Positions 43,906 through 51,496 of a stretch of DNA of 64,000 nucleotides are shown here, piece after piece. The notes below the pieces were generated by a model. It was not told where the DNA came from. It worked only from the letters and a program-made list of their open reading frames with translations, and ran no database searches. The stretch is from the NCBI RefSeq assembly GCF_008180155.1, contig NZ_VSZS01000066.1, positions 186,001-250,000 on the forward strand, given 5' to 3'. The position numbers and the translations under genes are program-made. Origin of the DNA: Neoaquamicrobium microcysteis. GTDB taxonomy: Bacteria; Pseudomonadota; Alphaproteobacteria; Rhizobiales; Rhizobiaceae. Position 1 is the stretch's first letter; each line of letters starts with the position of its first letter.

Positions 43906-45344
43906 GCTTCGTCCTTCATGGCCTGATAGGCGGCAAGGGCACGATCACGCGCGCGGCCATGGTCTACAACGGGCGGGGGGTAGGTTTTGCCGAGTTCCAT
44001 CCCGGCTTTGGCGAGTACATCCTTGGGCGCTTCCCACGGTTTGTGAAGGTAGCGGTTGGGCAGCTTCGCCAGCTCCGGCACGAATTGACGAACATAGTCG
44101 CCTTTCGGATCGAACTTCTCGCCCTGAAGAACCGGATTGAATATGCGGAAATAGGGTGCCGCATCGGCGCCTGATCCCGCCACCCACTGCCAGTTGGCGG
44201 GGTTGCTGGCGGGGTCGGCATCGACCAGCGTGTCCCAGAACCAGCGCTCCCCCTCTCGCCAGTCTATCAGGAGATGCTTGGTGAGGAGCGACGCGGCAAT
44301 CATGCGGACGCGGTTGTGCATGGCGCCGGTCTGCCACAGTTCCCGCATGCCGGCATCGACGATCGGATAGCCGGTCAGGCCTTTCTGCCAGCGGCGCAGG
44401 GCCTTGTCGTCGGACACCCATGCGAAAGTATCGAATGATGGCTGGAAATTCTTCCGGTGAAGCTCGGGATTGTGGAACAGAAGATGGTGGCAGAATTCGC
44501 GCCAGCCGACCTCCTTGCGGAAAGTGGCGACGTCCGCACTTCCTGCCTTCCCACGGCCATCGCGCAACGCAGCAAAAATCTGATAGGGCGTGATCTCGCC
44601 ATGCGCCAGATGTGGAGATAGCCGGGAGGTTGCAGGCCGGGCCGGGAAGTCGCGCCCTTCTCCATAGTCGTCGAGGCCGTCTTCCAGGAACGCCTCCAGA
44701 CGTTCGTGAGCGCCATGTTCACCCGGGGACCAGTTTTCGCGCAGGCCGCCCGCCCAGTCCGGCGCAGTGGGGAGCGGGAGAACGTCGTCTATGCGCAGCG
44801 CGTCGACCTTTCCCTCCCAGCCGTGCAGAGAGGAAGGCGCATCGACCGGATCACGAGGCTCGGGGCCGGAAGAGAGGGTTTTCCAGAACGGTGTGAACAC
44901 CTTGTAGTAGGATCCAGAGCCGTTCTTGAGGCGCGAAGGTTCGTGCAGCAGGTGCCCTTCGAAGCTTTCGGCGTGCAGTCCGCGCTGACGAAGCGAGCAT
45001 TTCATCGCAGTGTCGCTGGCGATCCCGCCCGGGTCGTAGCGGCGGTTCCAGAAGACGCAAGAAGCACCCGTTTCGGCGATGAGGTCGTCGACGACCTCCG
45101 TCATTCTTCCCCTGCGGACGGCAAGGCGCGCGCCAAGCCTATCGAGCTGCTTCTCGAGTGCCGCAACCGAGTGGTGCAGCCACCAGCGAGATGCACCGCC
45201 GCGTGGCCGCACACCGTCGCTCTCCTCGTCCAGAACGAATACGGGAAGCACAGGCGAAGCCGCCTCCGCCGCATGATATAAGGCGGCGTTGTCGGCTATC
45301 CGCAGGTCGTTTCGAAACAGGACAAGCGTCGGGCCTTCGCTCAT
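43902..45344 (-). CDS. phr: Deoxyribodipyrimidine photolyase (class I CPD)
   Basis: 480 residues, typical length. The N-terminal antenna-binding domain opens TLVLFRNDLRIADNAAL. The FAD domain has KVFTPFWKTL, ATSRLSPHLAHGEITPYQIF, WREFCHHLLFHNPEL, GYPIVDAGMRELWQTGAMHNRVRMIAASLLTKHLLIDW (split here by function: active-site Asn/Arg and FAD contacts) and NWQWVAGSGADAAPYFRIFNP. Tryptophans of the electron-transfer chain are in place. It repairs UV-induced cyclobutane pyrimidine dimers using blue light. It lies between DUF2147 (13 bases upstream) and DUF1365 (4-base overlap) and belongs by family to the ChrR-sigmaE regulon. Confidence 0.92.
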   Translation of the reverse strand: MSEGPTLVLFRNDLRIADNAALYHAAEAASPVLPVFVLDEESDGVRPRGGASRWWLHHSVAALEKQLDRLGARLAVRRGRMTEVVDDLIAETGASCVFWNRRYDPGGIASDTAMKCSLRQRGLHAESFEGHLLHEPSRLKNGSGSYYKVFTPFWKTLSSGPEPRDPVDAPSSLHGWEGKVDALRIDDVLPLPTAPDWAGGLRENWSPGEHGAHERLEAFLEDGLDDYGEGRDFPARPATSRLSPHLAHGEITPYQIFAALRDGRGKAGSADVATFRKEVGWREFCHHLLFHNPELHRKNFQPSFDTFAWVSDDKALRRWQKGLTGYPIVDAGMRELWQTGAMHNRVRMIAASLLTKHLLIDWREGERWFWDTLVDADPASNPANWQWVAGSGADAAPYFRIFNPVLQGEKFDPKGDYVRQFVPELAKLPNRYLHKPWEAPKDVLAKAGMELGKTYPPPVVDHGRARDRALAAYQAMKDEA

Positions 45345-45357
45345 CTTGCGGACTTCC

Positions 45358-45738
45358 TCAATCGGCAGGCGTCCAGCTCACATCGCGGCACAGCACGCCG
45401 CCAAGCACGCATCCACGCGTCACCAGGCTGTTCTGGGCCACCTGCAAGGTCATGGAATATGTGCGGTCGCGCTTTTCATCATAGGCCGTGCCGGCCAGGG
45501 TATTCTCCGACTGCGGCTCGAGCGACATCACGAGCCTGTCGCCAACTTCTTCACCTTTGCTGGTATCGCGGATCCAAAGGTTGGTTGCGCACAGATTGTT
45601 TCCGCATGGGGCAATTTCAACGCGGGCGTTGCCGTCGTCGCGCATCCATACGCCGTTAGGTTCCGCAGCCTCCTGTGCGATAGCCGGAAGGCCAGCAAGC
45701 AGGAAGGCGGCTACGGTCAAAATTGCCGGGTTCTTCAT
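45358..45738 (-). CDS. DUF2147 family secreted protein
   Basis: 126 residues. A signal peptide (residues 1-21, ending AIAQ) precedes the DUF2147 core: PNGVWMRDDGNARVEIAPCGNNLCATNLWI, then GDRLVMSLEPQSENTLAGTAYDEKRDRTYSMTL and LVTRGCVLGGVLCRDVSW. Cys pairs in NNLC and GVLC could form disulfides. These small periplasmic beta-barrel-like proteins are widespread in alphaproteobacteria with unknown function. It heads the phr-DUF1365 operon and is divergent from the DUF2177 gene across 118 bases. Confidence 0.85.
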   Translation of the reverse strand: MKNPAILTVAAFLLAGLPAIAQEAAEPNGVWMRDDGNARVEIAPCGNNLCATNLWIRDTSKGEEVGDRLVMSLEPQSENTLAGTAYDEKRDRTYSMTLQVAQNSLVTRGCVLGGVLCRDVSWTPAD

Positions 45739-45803
45739 TGCCGTTCGTCCTCGTTGGTCACCCTCCTATACGCAGACAAGTCCCGTTCGGTTCACTCGAG
45801 CTG

Positions 45804-45833
45804 TGATCCGAAGCGATCCAAGCGCCGTAGAAA
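45804..45833 (+). promoter_or_regulatory. Sigma-E (ECF11)-type promoter for the DUF2177 gene
   Basis: TGATCC at 45804-45809, an 18-base spacer and TAGAAA at 45828-45833. The same -35 element and spacing occur at 50038-50067 and, on the minus strand, at 50008-49979. The start codon lies 24 bases past the -10 hexamer. TGATCC is the -35 element known for ChrR-controlled RpoE of Rhodobacter sphaeroides. Confidence 0.65.
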
Positions 45834-45856
45834 GTGCATCGCCACAGGAGCACAAC

Positions 45857-46261
45857 ATGAAGACCATTCTCATCGCCTATGTGGCGGCCGGACTTGCCTT
45901 TCTCATTGTCGACGCGATCTGGCTGACGACCATGGCGGACTCGCTCTATCGTCCGCTGCTGGGCGACAAGCTGGAGCCTCAGTTCAAGTTGGCGCCCGCC
46001 GTCTTTTTCTATCTGATCTATATCGGCGGTATCGTGTTCTTCGCGGTGATGCCTGCCCTTGCGGGCGGAGGGCTGCCCAAGGCTGCGCTGAACGGTGCGG
46101 TGCTGGGCATCGTCGCTTATGCGACGTACGACCTGACCAACCACGCCACTCTGAGGGATTGGCCGCTGGCCGTGACGCTCGCCGACATTCCTTGGGGTGC
46201 GTTCGTCACCGCCGTCGGTGCTTCAGCCGGGTTCGCGGCGGCGAGCAAGTTCAGCGGCTGA
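45857..46261 (+). CDS. DUF2177 family membrane protein (COG4852)
   Basis: 134 residues with four membrane helices (about residues 4-24, 45-68, 76-95, 108-128). Family features are AGLAFLIVDAIWLTTMADSLYRPLLG, PAVFFYLIYIGGIVFFAVMPAL, AVLGIVAYATYDLTNHATLRDWP and the final DIPWGAFVTAVGA. ATG 45857 has AGGAG 6 bases upstream. DUF2177 genes are frequent in ChrR-sigmaE clusters, and a TGATCC-N18-TAGAAA promoter lies directly upstream. The 3' end overlaps the convergent membrane-protein gene by 39 bases. Function is unknown. Confidence 0.87.
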   Translation: MKTILIAYVAAGLAFLIVDAIWLTTMADSLYRPLLGDKLEPQFKLAPAVFFYLIYIGGIVFFAVMPALAGGGLPKAALNGAVLGIVAYATYDLTNHATLRDWPLAVTLADIPWGAFVTAVGASAGFAAASKFSG

Positions 46262-46825
46262 CTTTTCGGTCTGAGCCAGAACGTTGGAGAAGACCAGTGC
46301 TGCACAGACAGTCAGCGCGGCGGCGCTGACCGCGTTAAGGCGAATGAAGGCTGCGTACTCTTCTGCGGTGTAGACCACTGCCGGCGAACCGTACCAGTCG
46401 CCGAGCACAAGGTAGGCGGCGAAGGCCATGCCGGCCAGGAGATATCCGAGCCAGCGCTCGTGTGGCCGGAACAGCAGCAAAGCCAGGACCGCGCAGGGAA
46501 TGAGGAATATTTCCACGCCGGACTGAACGCCGAACAGCTGGGCGCACATGATGCCATTGCCGATGCCGGTGAGCGGGAGCAGCGCGCGTCCGGCCATCGT
46601 GTTCCTGCGCGCCAGCGCAGGCACGGCAAGGAAGAACGGCGTCGACAGGAACGTGTAATAGGCGGGCCAGACCGTCTCGCTCACGATCCAGTAAAGATAG
46701 AGTGGGTAGAAGGGCTGGTTGGACGCGACCAACAGCGCAAGGAAGTTGGCAGACGCGACCAGCGGATCGGGGTGTGCGGTGTAGGCGCGCAAGGCTGCCA
46801 TCGGCTCACGCCAGAAGCGTAGCAT
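46223..46825 (-). CDS. Uncharacterised membrane protein, last gene of the sigma-E operon
   Basis: 200 residues from ATG 46825; a GTG at 46831 that overlaps the upstream stop (GTGA) is an equally good alternative. About six membrane helices are visible (for example residues ~26-48, 55-75, 78-95, 105-122, 127-145, 168-190). Recognisable blocks are FLALLVASNQPFYPLYLYWI, TMAGRALLPLTGIGNGIMCAQLFG and GDWYGSPAVVYTAEEYAAF. I do not recognise a named family. Its place at the end of the sigma-ChrR-DUF1295-methyltransferase operon suggests a membrane or lipid role in singlet-oxygen stress. The end overlaps the convergent DUF2177 gene. Confidence 0.75.
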   Translation of the reverse strand: MLRFWREPMAALRAYTAHPDPLVASANFLALLVASNQPFYPLYLYWIVSETVWPAYYTFLSTPFFLAVPALARRNTMAGRALLPLTGIGNGIMCAQLFGVQSGVEIFLIPCAVLALLLFRPHERWLGYLLAGMAFAAYLVLGDWYGSPAVVYTAEEYAAFIRLNAVSAAALTVCAALVFSNVLAQTEKSAAELARRREPG

Positions 46826-46827
46826 TG

Positions 46828-47871
46828 TCACGCCCGTGCTGGCTGTTCGACCGGCCGAAGCAGATAATGGCTGACGCCCCATTCGTCGCCCCCGGCGTGT
46901 CCGAACAGGCCTGCGGTAGCGAGGAAGAAGAGGCGCCAGCGGCGCATCCACAACTGCGCATCCGAGCCGTAGGTTTCCTCGAATATCTTTGTGATCGCTG
47001 CGCGGTTGGCGTCGAAATTCTTCAGCCAGTCCATGGCCGTGCGCTCGTAGTGGCGGCCGTTCCAGCGCCAGTCTCGCTCGACAGTGAATGTGTCGCCAAA
47101 CTGGCGAACAAGCCCGTGGCTGGGCATGACGCCCCCCGTAAAGAAGTGCTGTGCGATCCAGTCAGCCTTGTCGGCATGGTCGAAGCGGTAGGCGCTCACG
47201 CGATGAGAGAAGACGTGGATGAACATCCGACCGTCCGCGTGCAGCCATGTGCGCGCACGCTCGAACAGGGCACGCCAGTTGGACATGTGCTCGAACATCT
47301 CGACCGAGACGATGCGGTCGAATTTGCCATGCGGCGTAAATGCGTTCATGTCGCCCGTGACGATCCTCAGGTTGGTCAGGCCGCGCCGCGCGATCTCGGT
47401 TTCGATGTGCAGGCGTTGTGGCGTCGAGTTGGAGACCGAGACGATGCTGGCGTTCGGATAGCGTTCCGCCATGAACAGCGACAGCGAACCCCAGCCGCAG
47501 CCGAGTTCGAGGATCGTCATGCCATCGCGCAGATCGGCGTGTGCGCACGTTTCCTCCAGTGCGGCGATCTCCGCCTGCTCAAGCGTCGCATCCACCGCTC
47601 GATAGAGGCAGCACGAATATTTGCGCCGGGGCCCGAGCGCCAGTTCGAAGAATGCGGGCGGCAGTTCGTAGTGCTGTTCGTTGGCCTCTTCGACATGCAC
47701 CGCGATTGGCCAGCGCTCCATCGCGCGCGCAAATTCGGGGTCGGCAACGCCTTGGCCACCTGCGAGCCGGCGCCGGGTGCGGCCGACAAGCTGGTCGACA
47801 CCGAAACGCAGTGCGGCATCGGGTAGCGGAAGGCGTTCTGCTGCGGCAATCGCGGTTACGGCGAGGTTCAT
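46828..47871 (-). CDS. Cyclopropane-fatty-acyl-phospholipid synthase family methyltransferase (COG2230)
   Basis: 347 residues. The SAM-binding motif is TILELGCGWGSLSLFMAERYP (residues ~118-138, shown in part by LGCGWGS), preceded by the CFA-type block EQHYELPPAFFELALG and KYSCCLY, and followed by SVSNSTPQRLHIE, VSVEMFEHM and FIHVFSHR. It lacks the N-terminal extension of Escherichia coli Cfa, as do relatives in RpoE-ChrR clusters. It adds a methyl or methylene group to an unsaturated acyl chain in phospholipids. In Rhodobacter sphaeroides, sigma-E-controlled members of this family have been linked to furan fatty acid synthesis, a plausible role here. Confidence 0.87.
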   Translation of the reverse strand: MNLAVTAIAAAERLPLPDAALRFGVDQLVGRTRRRLAGGQGVADPEFARAMERWPIAVHVEEANEQHYELPPAFFELALGPRRKYSCCLYRAVDATLEQAEIAALEETCAHADLRDGMTILELGCGWGSLSLFMAERYPNASIVSVSNSTPQRLHIETEIARRGLTNLRIVTGDMNAFTPHGKFDRIVSVEMFEHMSNWRALFERARTWLHADGRMFIHVFSHRVSAYRFDHADKADWIAQHFFTGGVMPSHGLVRQFGDTFTVERDWRWNGRHYERTAMDWLKNFDANRAAITKIFEETYGSDAQLWMRRWRLFFLATAGLFGHAGGDEWGVSHYLLRPVEQPARA

Positions 47872-48683
47872 GTCGGCGTCTCCTTAAGTTGCGGTCCTGG
47901 CCAGAAGGCGTTCACCCGCCGGCGATATTCGGCGTAGGCCGGGCCGCGCGAGCGCATCATGTGCTCTTCCAGCGGGGGGATGCCGGACGCGTAAACCAGC
48001 AGCCAGTACATGAAGAGAGGACCCGCCAGCGCTGCCCAGCCCCATATCCACATGCCGTCGGGCCCGATTGCGATTACGGCGTAGCCGGTCCAGCCAAGCC
48101 ATTGAAAGAAATAGTTCGGATGGCGCGAAAGTGCCCAAAGGCCGGTATCGCAGACCTTGCCCTTGCCCCTGTTCTCACTACGAAAACGTGTGAGCTGTGC
48201 GTCTGCGACGCCTTCGCCCACAACGGCCGCCATCAGGATCAGGACACCGACGATGTCGCTCCATTGCAAACCAGGCGCGGGGTTGCGCGCGGCCAGAAAG
48301 ATCGCGCCTGCGAGCAACAAGGCTGCCGCTGCCTGGATTTGCAGGAAGCTGAACATGCGGGTGCGCCACTCTTCGCCCCATTCCTCCTTCAACGCCGCGT
48401 AGCGAGGATCCTCGCCGCCGCCTTTGGTGCGGGCGACTATATGGAGCCCGAGGCGAAGCGACCAGAGACCGGCGAGCGTCGCGACCATGACCGAGCGCAC
48501 AGAGTCGCCATCCCACCCCTCGACGGGGACCAGCGCGACCGTGACACCGGCGGCACCCACGAGGAAAGACCACACGGCATCTACCCAGCCTGACTTTGCG
48601 CCGCGTATGACCGCGAGCGCGGCGAGGGCCATGACGGCCGACAAAGCCACGGCGACGGCGATGAAAAGCGTCGCCACGCTCAT
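47868..48683 (-). CDS. DUF1295 membrane protein (steroid-5-alpha-reductase-like, COG3752)
   Basis: 271 residues from ATG 48683. About seven membrane helices surround the DUF1295 core: GAKSGWVDAVWSFLVG, LAGLWSLRLGLHIV, the catalytic-type LWALSRHPNYFFQWLGWTGY with the conserved Asn/His/Tyr of the ICMT/5-alpha-reductase superfamily, and C-terminal GIPPLEEHMMRSRGPAYAEYRRR. It probably reduces or modifies a membrane lipid using a nucleotide cofactor or SAM; which is not clear. The ATG is 1 base after the ChrR stop and the stop overlaps the methyltransferase start, so it is firmly in the sigma-E operon. Confidence 0.85.
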   Translation of the reverse strand: MSVATLFIAVAVALSAVMALAALAVIRGAKSGWVDAVWSFLVGAAGVTVALVPVEGWDGDSVRSVMVATLAGLWSLRLGLHIVARTKGGGEDPRYAALKEEWGEEWRTRMFSFLQIQAAAALLLAGAIFLAARNPAPGLQWSDIVGVLILMAAVVGEGVADAQLTRFRSENRGKGKVCDTGLWALSRHPNYFFQWLGWTGYAVIAIGPDGMWIWGWAALAGPLFMYWLLVYASGIPPLEEHMMRSRGPAYAEYRRRVNAFWPGPQLKETPT

Positions 48684-48684
48684 G

Positions 48685-49338
48685 TCAGATGCCGAAGATG
48701 GGTTGCAGCATCCGGCCGAGGAAGCTGTTGAAGCGCATCTTGCCTTCCATCGCGGCAAGGCAGATGCACTCCTGGCCTTCATCCACGATCGGCTGGTGCT
48801 CGATATCCTCGTCCATCTCGGCGAGATCGCCGACCTTGAACTGACCGAACTTATCGGTGAATGAGCCGCTCACGAGATAGGTGAACTCGGTGCCCACATG
48901 GCCGTGATCGGGCAGCGCGCGTCCGGGGCCGACTTTGATGAGGATCACGTTCGCGTCTGGATCATGCGGTACGCCGATCCTGCTCATATGCATGCCGGGA
49001 CCGATCCAGCGCCAGCGCCCGATGTCGCAGCCGCGCAGGGAGTCGGGCAGCCGCACACGGCCGATCTGCACGGGTTCGAGCGGCGCAGGGGGTGCGGTTG
49101 GCTCGGACGATTCGCCATCGATCAGCGACAGAACGTCGGCAAGCGCCGTTGGTGAGAGCTGCGTCGGCTCGGTCTCTTCGAGCACGGCGCCGCCTAGAGC
49201 CTCATAGTCGCCAACGCGGGCGCGGCAGGCGGAACAATGCGCCAGATGGGCCTCGACAACGATGGCGGGACCGGCGGCCAGGGTGCCGGCGGCATAGCGC
49301 ATCAGCGTCTCGTCGGTGGCGTGATGGTGTAGGGTCAT
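48685..49338 (-). CDS. chrR: ChrR-type zinc anti-sigma factor with cupin domain
   Basis: 217 residues. The N-terminal anti-sigma domain has His6, His31, Cys35 and Cys38 (HLAHCSAC), identical in number and spacing to the zinc ligands of Rhodobacter sphaeroides ChrR. The C-terminal cupin has His145, His147, Glu151 and His181 and the later CIC pair Cys191/Cys193, each offset by four from the Rhodobacter ligand set. Singlet oxygen or organic peroxide sensing through the cupin releases the sigma factor encoded just upstream. The ATG overlaps the sigma stop. Confidence 0.92.
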   Translation of the reverse strand: MTLHHHATDETLMRYAAGTLAAGPAIVVEAHLAHCSACRARVGDYEALGGAVLEETEPTQLSPTALADVLSLIDGESSEPTAPPAPLEPVQIGRVRLPDSLRGCDIGRWRWIGPGMHMSRIGVPHDPDANVILIKVGPGRALPDHGHVGTEFTYLVSGSFTDKFGQFKVGDLAEMDEDIEHQPIVDEGQECICLAAMEGKMRFNSFLGRMLQPIFGI

Positions 49339-49910
49339 TCTTCGTCTTCCAACAGGGCTCTCAGGCGGTTCATGGCCAGCCTGGCCCTCGATTTCACTGT
49401 GCCGAGCGGTATCCCCAATTCGCTCGCGATCTCGGTCTGCGATTTCTCGCTGTAGTATGCCAGCCGGATGATGGTCTGCTGGTCGGGCGAGAGCCCGGAC
49501 AGGGCCTTGCGCACCCGTAGGTCTCGCTCCGCCCCCAGCAGCGCATCTTCCAGTGTCTGAGGTTCTTCCTCCGGATCGGGAGGAAGATCGGCCGGGTTGC
49601 GCTGGCGGCGCAAATGGTCGATCCGCAGGTTTCTGGCGATGGTGAACACCCATGTCGCGACACCTGCCCGTCCAGGGTCGAAATAAGATGCCTTGCGCCA
49701 TACGGACAGCATGGTTTCCTGGACAAGATCCTCTGCCAGCCCGGCAGACATGCTGCCACGCATGAAGAAGGTCTTCAGCCTCGGTCCGAAATGCCGGAAC
49801 AGGGCCGCAAAGGCGTTGCGGTCGCGATTCGTCGCCACGGCAATGACAAATCGCGCCAGTTCGTCCGCCGGCGGTACCGGCAGTCCTTCCCCAAGACTCA
49901 CGATGGCCAT
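49335..49910 (-). CDS. rpoE: ECF sigma factor, RpoE/ECF11 group
   Basis: 191 residues from ATG 49910, chosen because AAGGA lies 5 bases upstream and because the proposed promoter would start transcription near 49972, excluding the earlier starts at 49973 and 50009. Region 2 spans RNAFAALFRHFGPRLKTFFM, AEDLVQETMLSVWRKASYF and ATWVFTIARNLRIDHLRR. Region 4 spans LSGLSPDQQTIIRLAYYSEKSQTEIASELGIPLGTVKSRARLAM (shown in parts by LPLGTVKSR-type signature GIPLGTVKSRARLA). It should direct RNA polymerase to TGATCC promoters, including its own and that of the divergent flavoprotein gene. Confidence 0.88.
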   Translation of the reverse strand: MAIVSLGEGLPVPPADELARFVIAVATNRDRNAFAALFRHFGPRLKTFFMRGSMSAGLAEDLVQETMLSVWRKASYFDPGRAGVATWVFTIARNLRIDHLRRQRNPADLPPDPEEEPQTLEDALLGAERDLRVRKALSGLSPDQQTIIRLAYYSEKSQTEIASELGIPLGTVKSRARLAMNRLRALLEDEE

Positions 49911-49978
49911 CCGCATCCTTGCTGGGACCGGTACGCCTTCGCTGGGCAGGTTCTGGTTCGACGCTTCATGCATGCACC

Positions 49979-50008
49979 CTGATACGCGACTGTCCGTCTG
50001 CCGGATCA
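49979..50008 (-). promoter_or_regulatory. Sigma-E-type promoter for the rpoE-chrR operon
   Basis: On the minus strand TGATCC (50008-50003), an 18-base spacer, then TATCAG (49984-49979). It is divergent from the element at 50038. Transcription would begin near 49972, so the longest sigma reading frame could not be used. The -10 is less similar to the TAGAA form of the other two. Confidence 0.55.
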
Positions 50009-50037
50009 CTCGACGGACAACACTGAAACTTTTGCAG

Positions 50038-50067
50038 TGATCCGTCCGTAACTTAAGCCCGTAGAAC
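50038..50067 (+). promoter_or_regulatory. Sigma-E-type promoter for the COG2907 flavoprotein gene
   Basis: TGATCC at 50038-50043, an 18-base spacer, TAGAAC at 50062-50067, and a leader of about 50 bases to the ATG at 50126. It matches the element before the DUF2177 gene in -35, spacing and the first five bases of the -10. Confidence 0.65.
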
Positions 50068-50125
50068 CTAGCGAAACTACAATATCAAATCGACAGCCAC
50101 CACGATGCCGGTGTGAAGGATTTAC

Positions 50126-51496
50126 ATGCGTCACTTTTCCGAGTCCGAACGCCCCCTCAAAATCGCGGTGATCGGCACTGGTATCGCCGGCCTGTCGGCC
50201 GCCTGGCTGCTGTCGCAGCGCCACGAAGTAACCGTGTTCGAAGCAGACAGCCGCATTGGTGGTCACTGCCACACTGTCGATGCGGGCGAAGCGAGCGTCG
50301 ATACCGGTTTCATCGTCTATAACGACGCCACCTATCCCAATCTTTCTGCCCTGTTTCGGCACCTGGATGTTCCCACCAAGGCGTCTGATATGTCGTTCGC
50401 CGTCTCGATGGACGACGGCGCGCTCGAATATTCGGGCACCAATCTTGCCGGCCTTTTCGCGCAGCGGCGCAACCTCGCCAGCCCGCGCTTCTGGTCGATG
50501 CTGCGCGATCTCGTCCGATTCTATCGAGCCGCGCCCGAAGATGTGCGTGGCATCGGCCCGTCGGCAAGTCTCGACGAATATCTGAACACAGCCGGCTTCG
50601 GCACGGCATTCCGCGAGGACCATCTCTACCCGATGGCGGCGGCCATCTGGTCGACGCCGGCGATGGAGATCGGCGACTACCCCGCAGTGTCCTTCATCCG
50701 GTTTTGCGAGAATCACGGCCTGCTGAAGTTCTTTCGAAGGCCGGTGTGGCGCACCGTCGATGGTGGCAGCCGCGCCTATGTCGAGCGCCTTGTCGCCAGC
50801 TTCCGGGATACCATCAGGACCGGTGCCGCCGTATCATCCGTAAGGCGTGTAAACGGGGCCGTTGAAATCACGACGGCCGGCGGTGAACCGGAATGGTTCG
50901 ACCATGTGGTCGTCGGTTCCCACGCCGACCAGGCGCTGAAGATGCTTGCCGATCCGTCCAACGAGGAACGGCGTCTGCTCGGCGCGTTCACCTATGGCCG
51001 TAACGAGACCGTGCTCCACCGGGACGCCTCGCTCATGCCGCGGCGACCCAAGGTGTGGTCGAGCTGGAATTACCTGGCCAGCTCGCAGGTGGACGAGCGC
51101 GGACGCAAGAAGCCGTGCGTGACATACTGGATGAACCGGTTGCAGGGTATCCCGGACACGTCGCCGCTGTTCGTTACGCTGAGCCCGCTTAGTCCGCCGG
51201 CTGAAGACAAGGTGATCTGGCGGGGCACCTACGACCATCCGTTGTTCAGCGCGACGACGCTGGAAGCACAAGGCAAGCTGTGGTCGCTGCAAGGCATGCG
51301 TAACACGTGGTTCTGCGGCTCCTATTTCGGCTCTGGCTTCCATGAGGACGCAATTCAGGCCGGGCTTGCTGTGGCGGAAAGCCTGGGTGGAGTGCGCCGT
51401 CCATGGACCGTGCAGGGCGAATCGGACCGCATCTTCTGCCGGCCGCAACCGGCGCTTCCAGTCGCGCTGGAGGCTACCGAGGCTATTCCTTCCTGA
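50126..51496 (+). CDS. FAD-dependent oxidoreductase, COG2907 (amine-oxidase-like)
   Basis: 456 residues. The FAD loop is IAVIGTGIAGLSAAWLLSQR (residues ~11-30) followed by EADSRIGGHCHTVD. Other blocks are VDTGFIVYNDATYPNLSALFRHL, YPMAAAIWSTPAMEI and, at the C-terminus, NTWFCGSYFGSGFHEDAIQAGLAVAESLGG. COG2907 flavoproteins sit next to cyclopropane-synthase-like and DUF1365 genes in ChrR-sigmaE regulons; in that context they probably oxidise or desaturate a modified fatty acyl chain. It has its own TGATCC promoter, divergent from rpoE. The end overlaps the convergent amidohydrolase gene by 14 bases. Confidence 0.87.
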   Translation: MRHFSESERPLKIAVIGTGIAGLSAAWLLSQRHEVTVFEADSRIGGHCHTVDAGEASVDTGFIVYNDATYPNLSALFRHLDVPTKASDMSFAVSMDDGALEYSGTNLAGLFAQRRNLASPRFWSMLRDLVRFYRAAPEDVRGIGPSASLDEYLNTAGFGTAFREDHLYPMAAAIWSTPAMEIGDYPAVSFIRFCENHGLLKFFRRPVWRTVDGGSRAYVERLVASFRDTIRTGAAVSSVRRVNGAVEITTAGGEPEWFDHVVVGSHADQALKMLADPSNEERRLLGAFTYGRNETVLHRDASLMPRRPKVWSSWNYLASSQVDERGRKKPCVTYWMNRLQGIPDTSPLFVTLSPLSPPAEDKVIWRGTYDHPLFSATTLEAQGKLWSLQGMRNTWFCGSYFGSGFHEDAIQAGLAVAESLGGVRRPWTVQGESDRIFCRPQPALPVALEATEAIPS

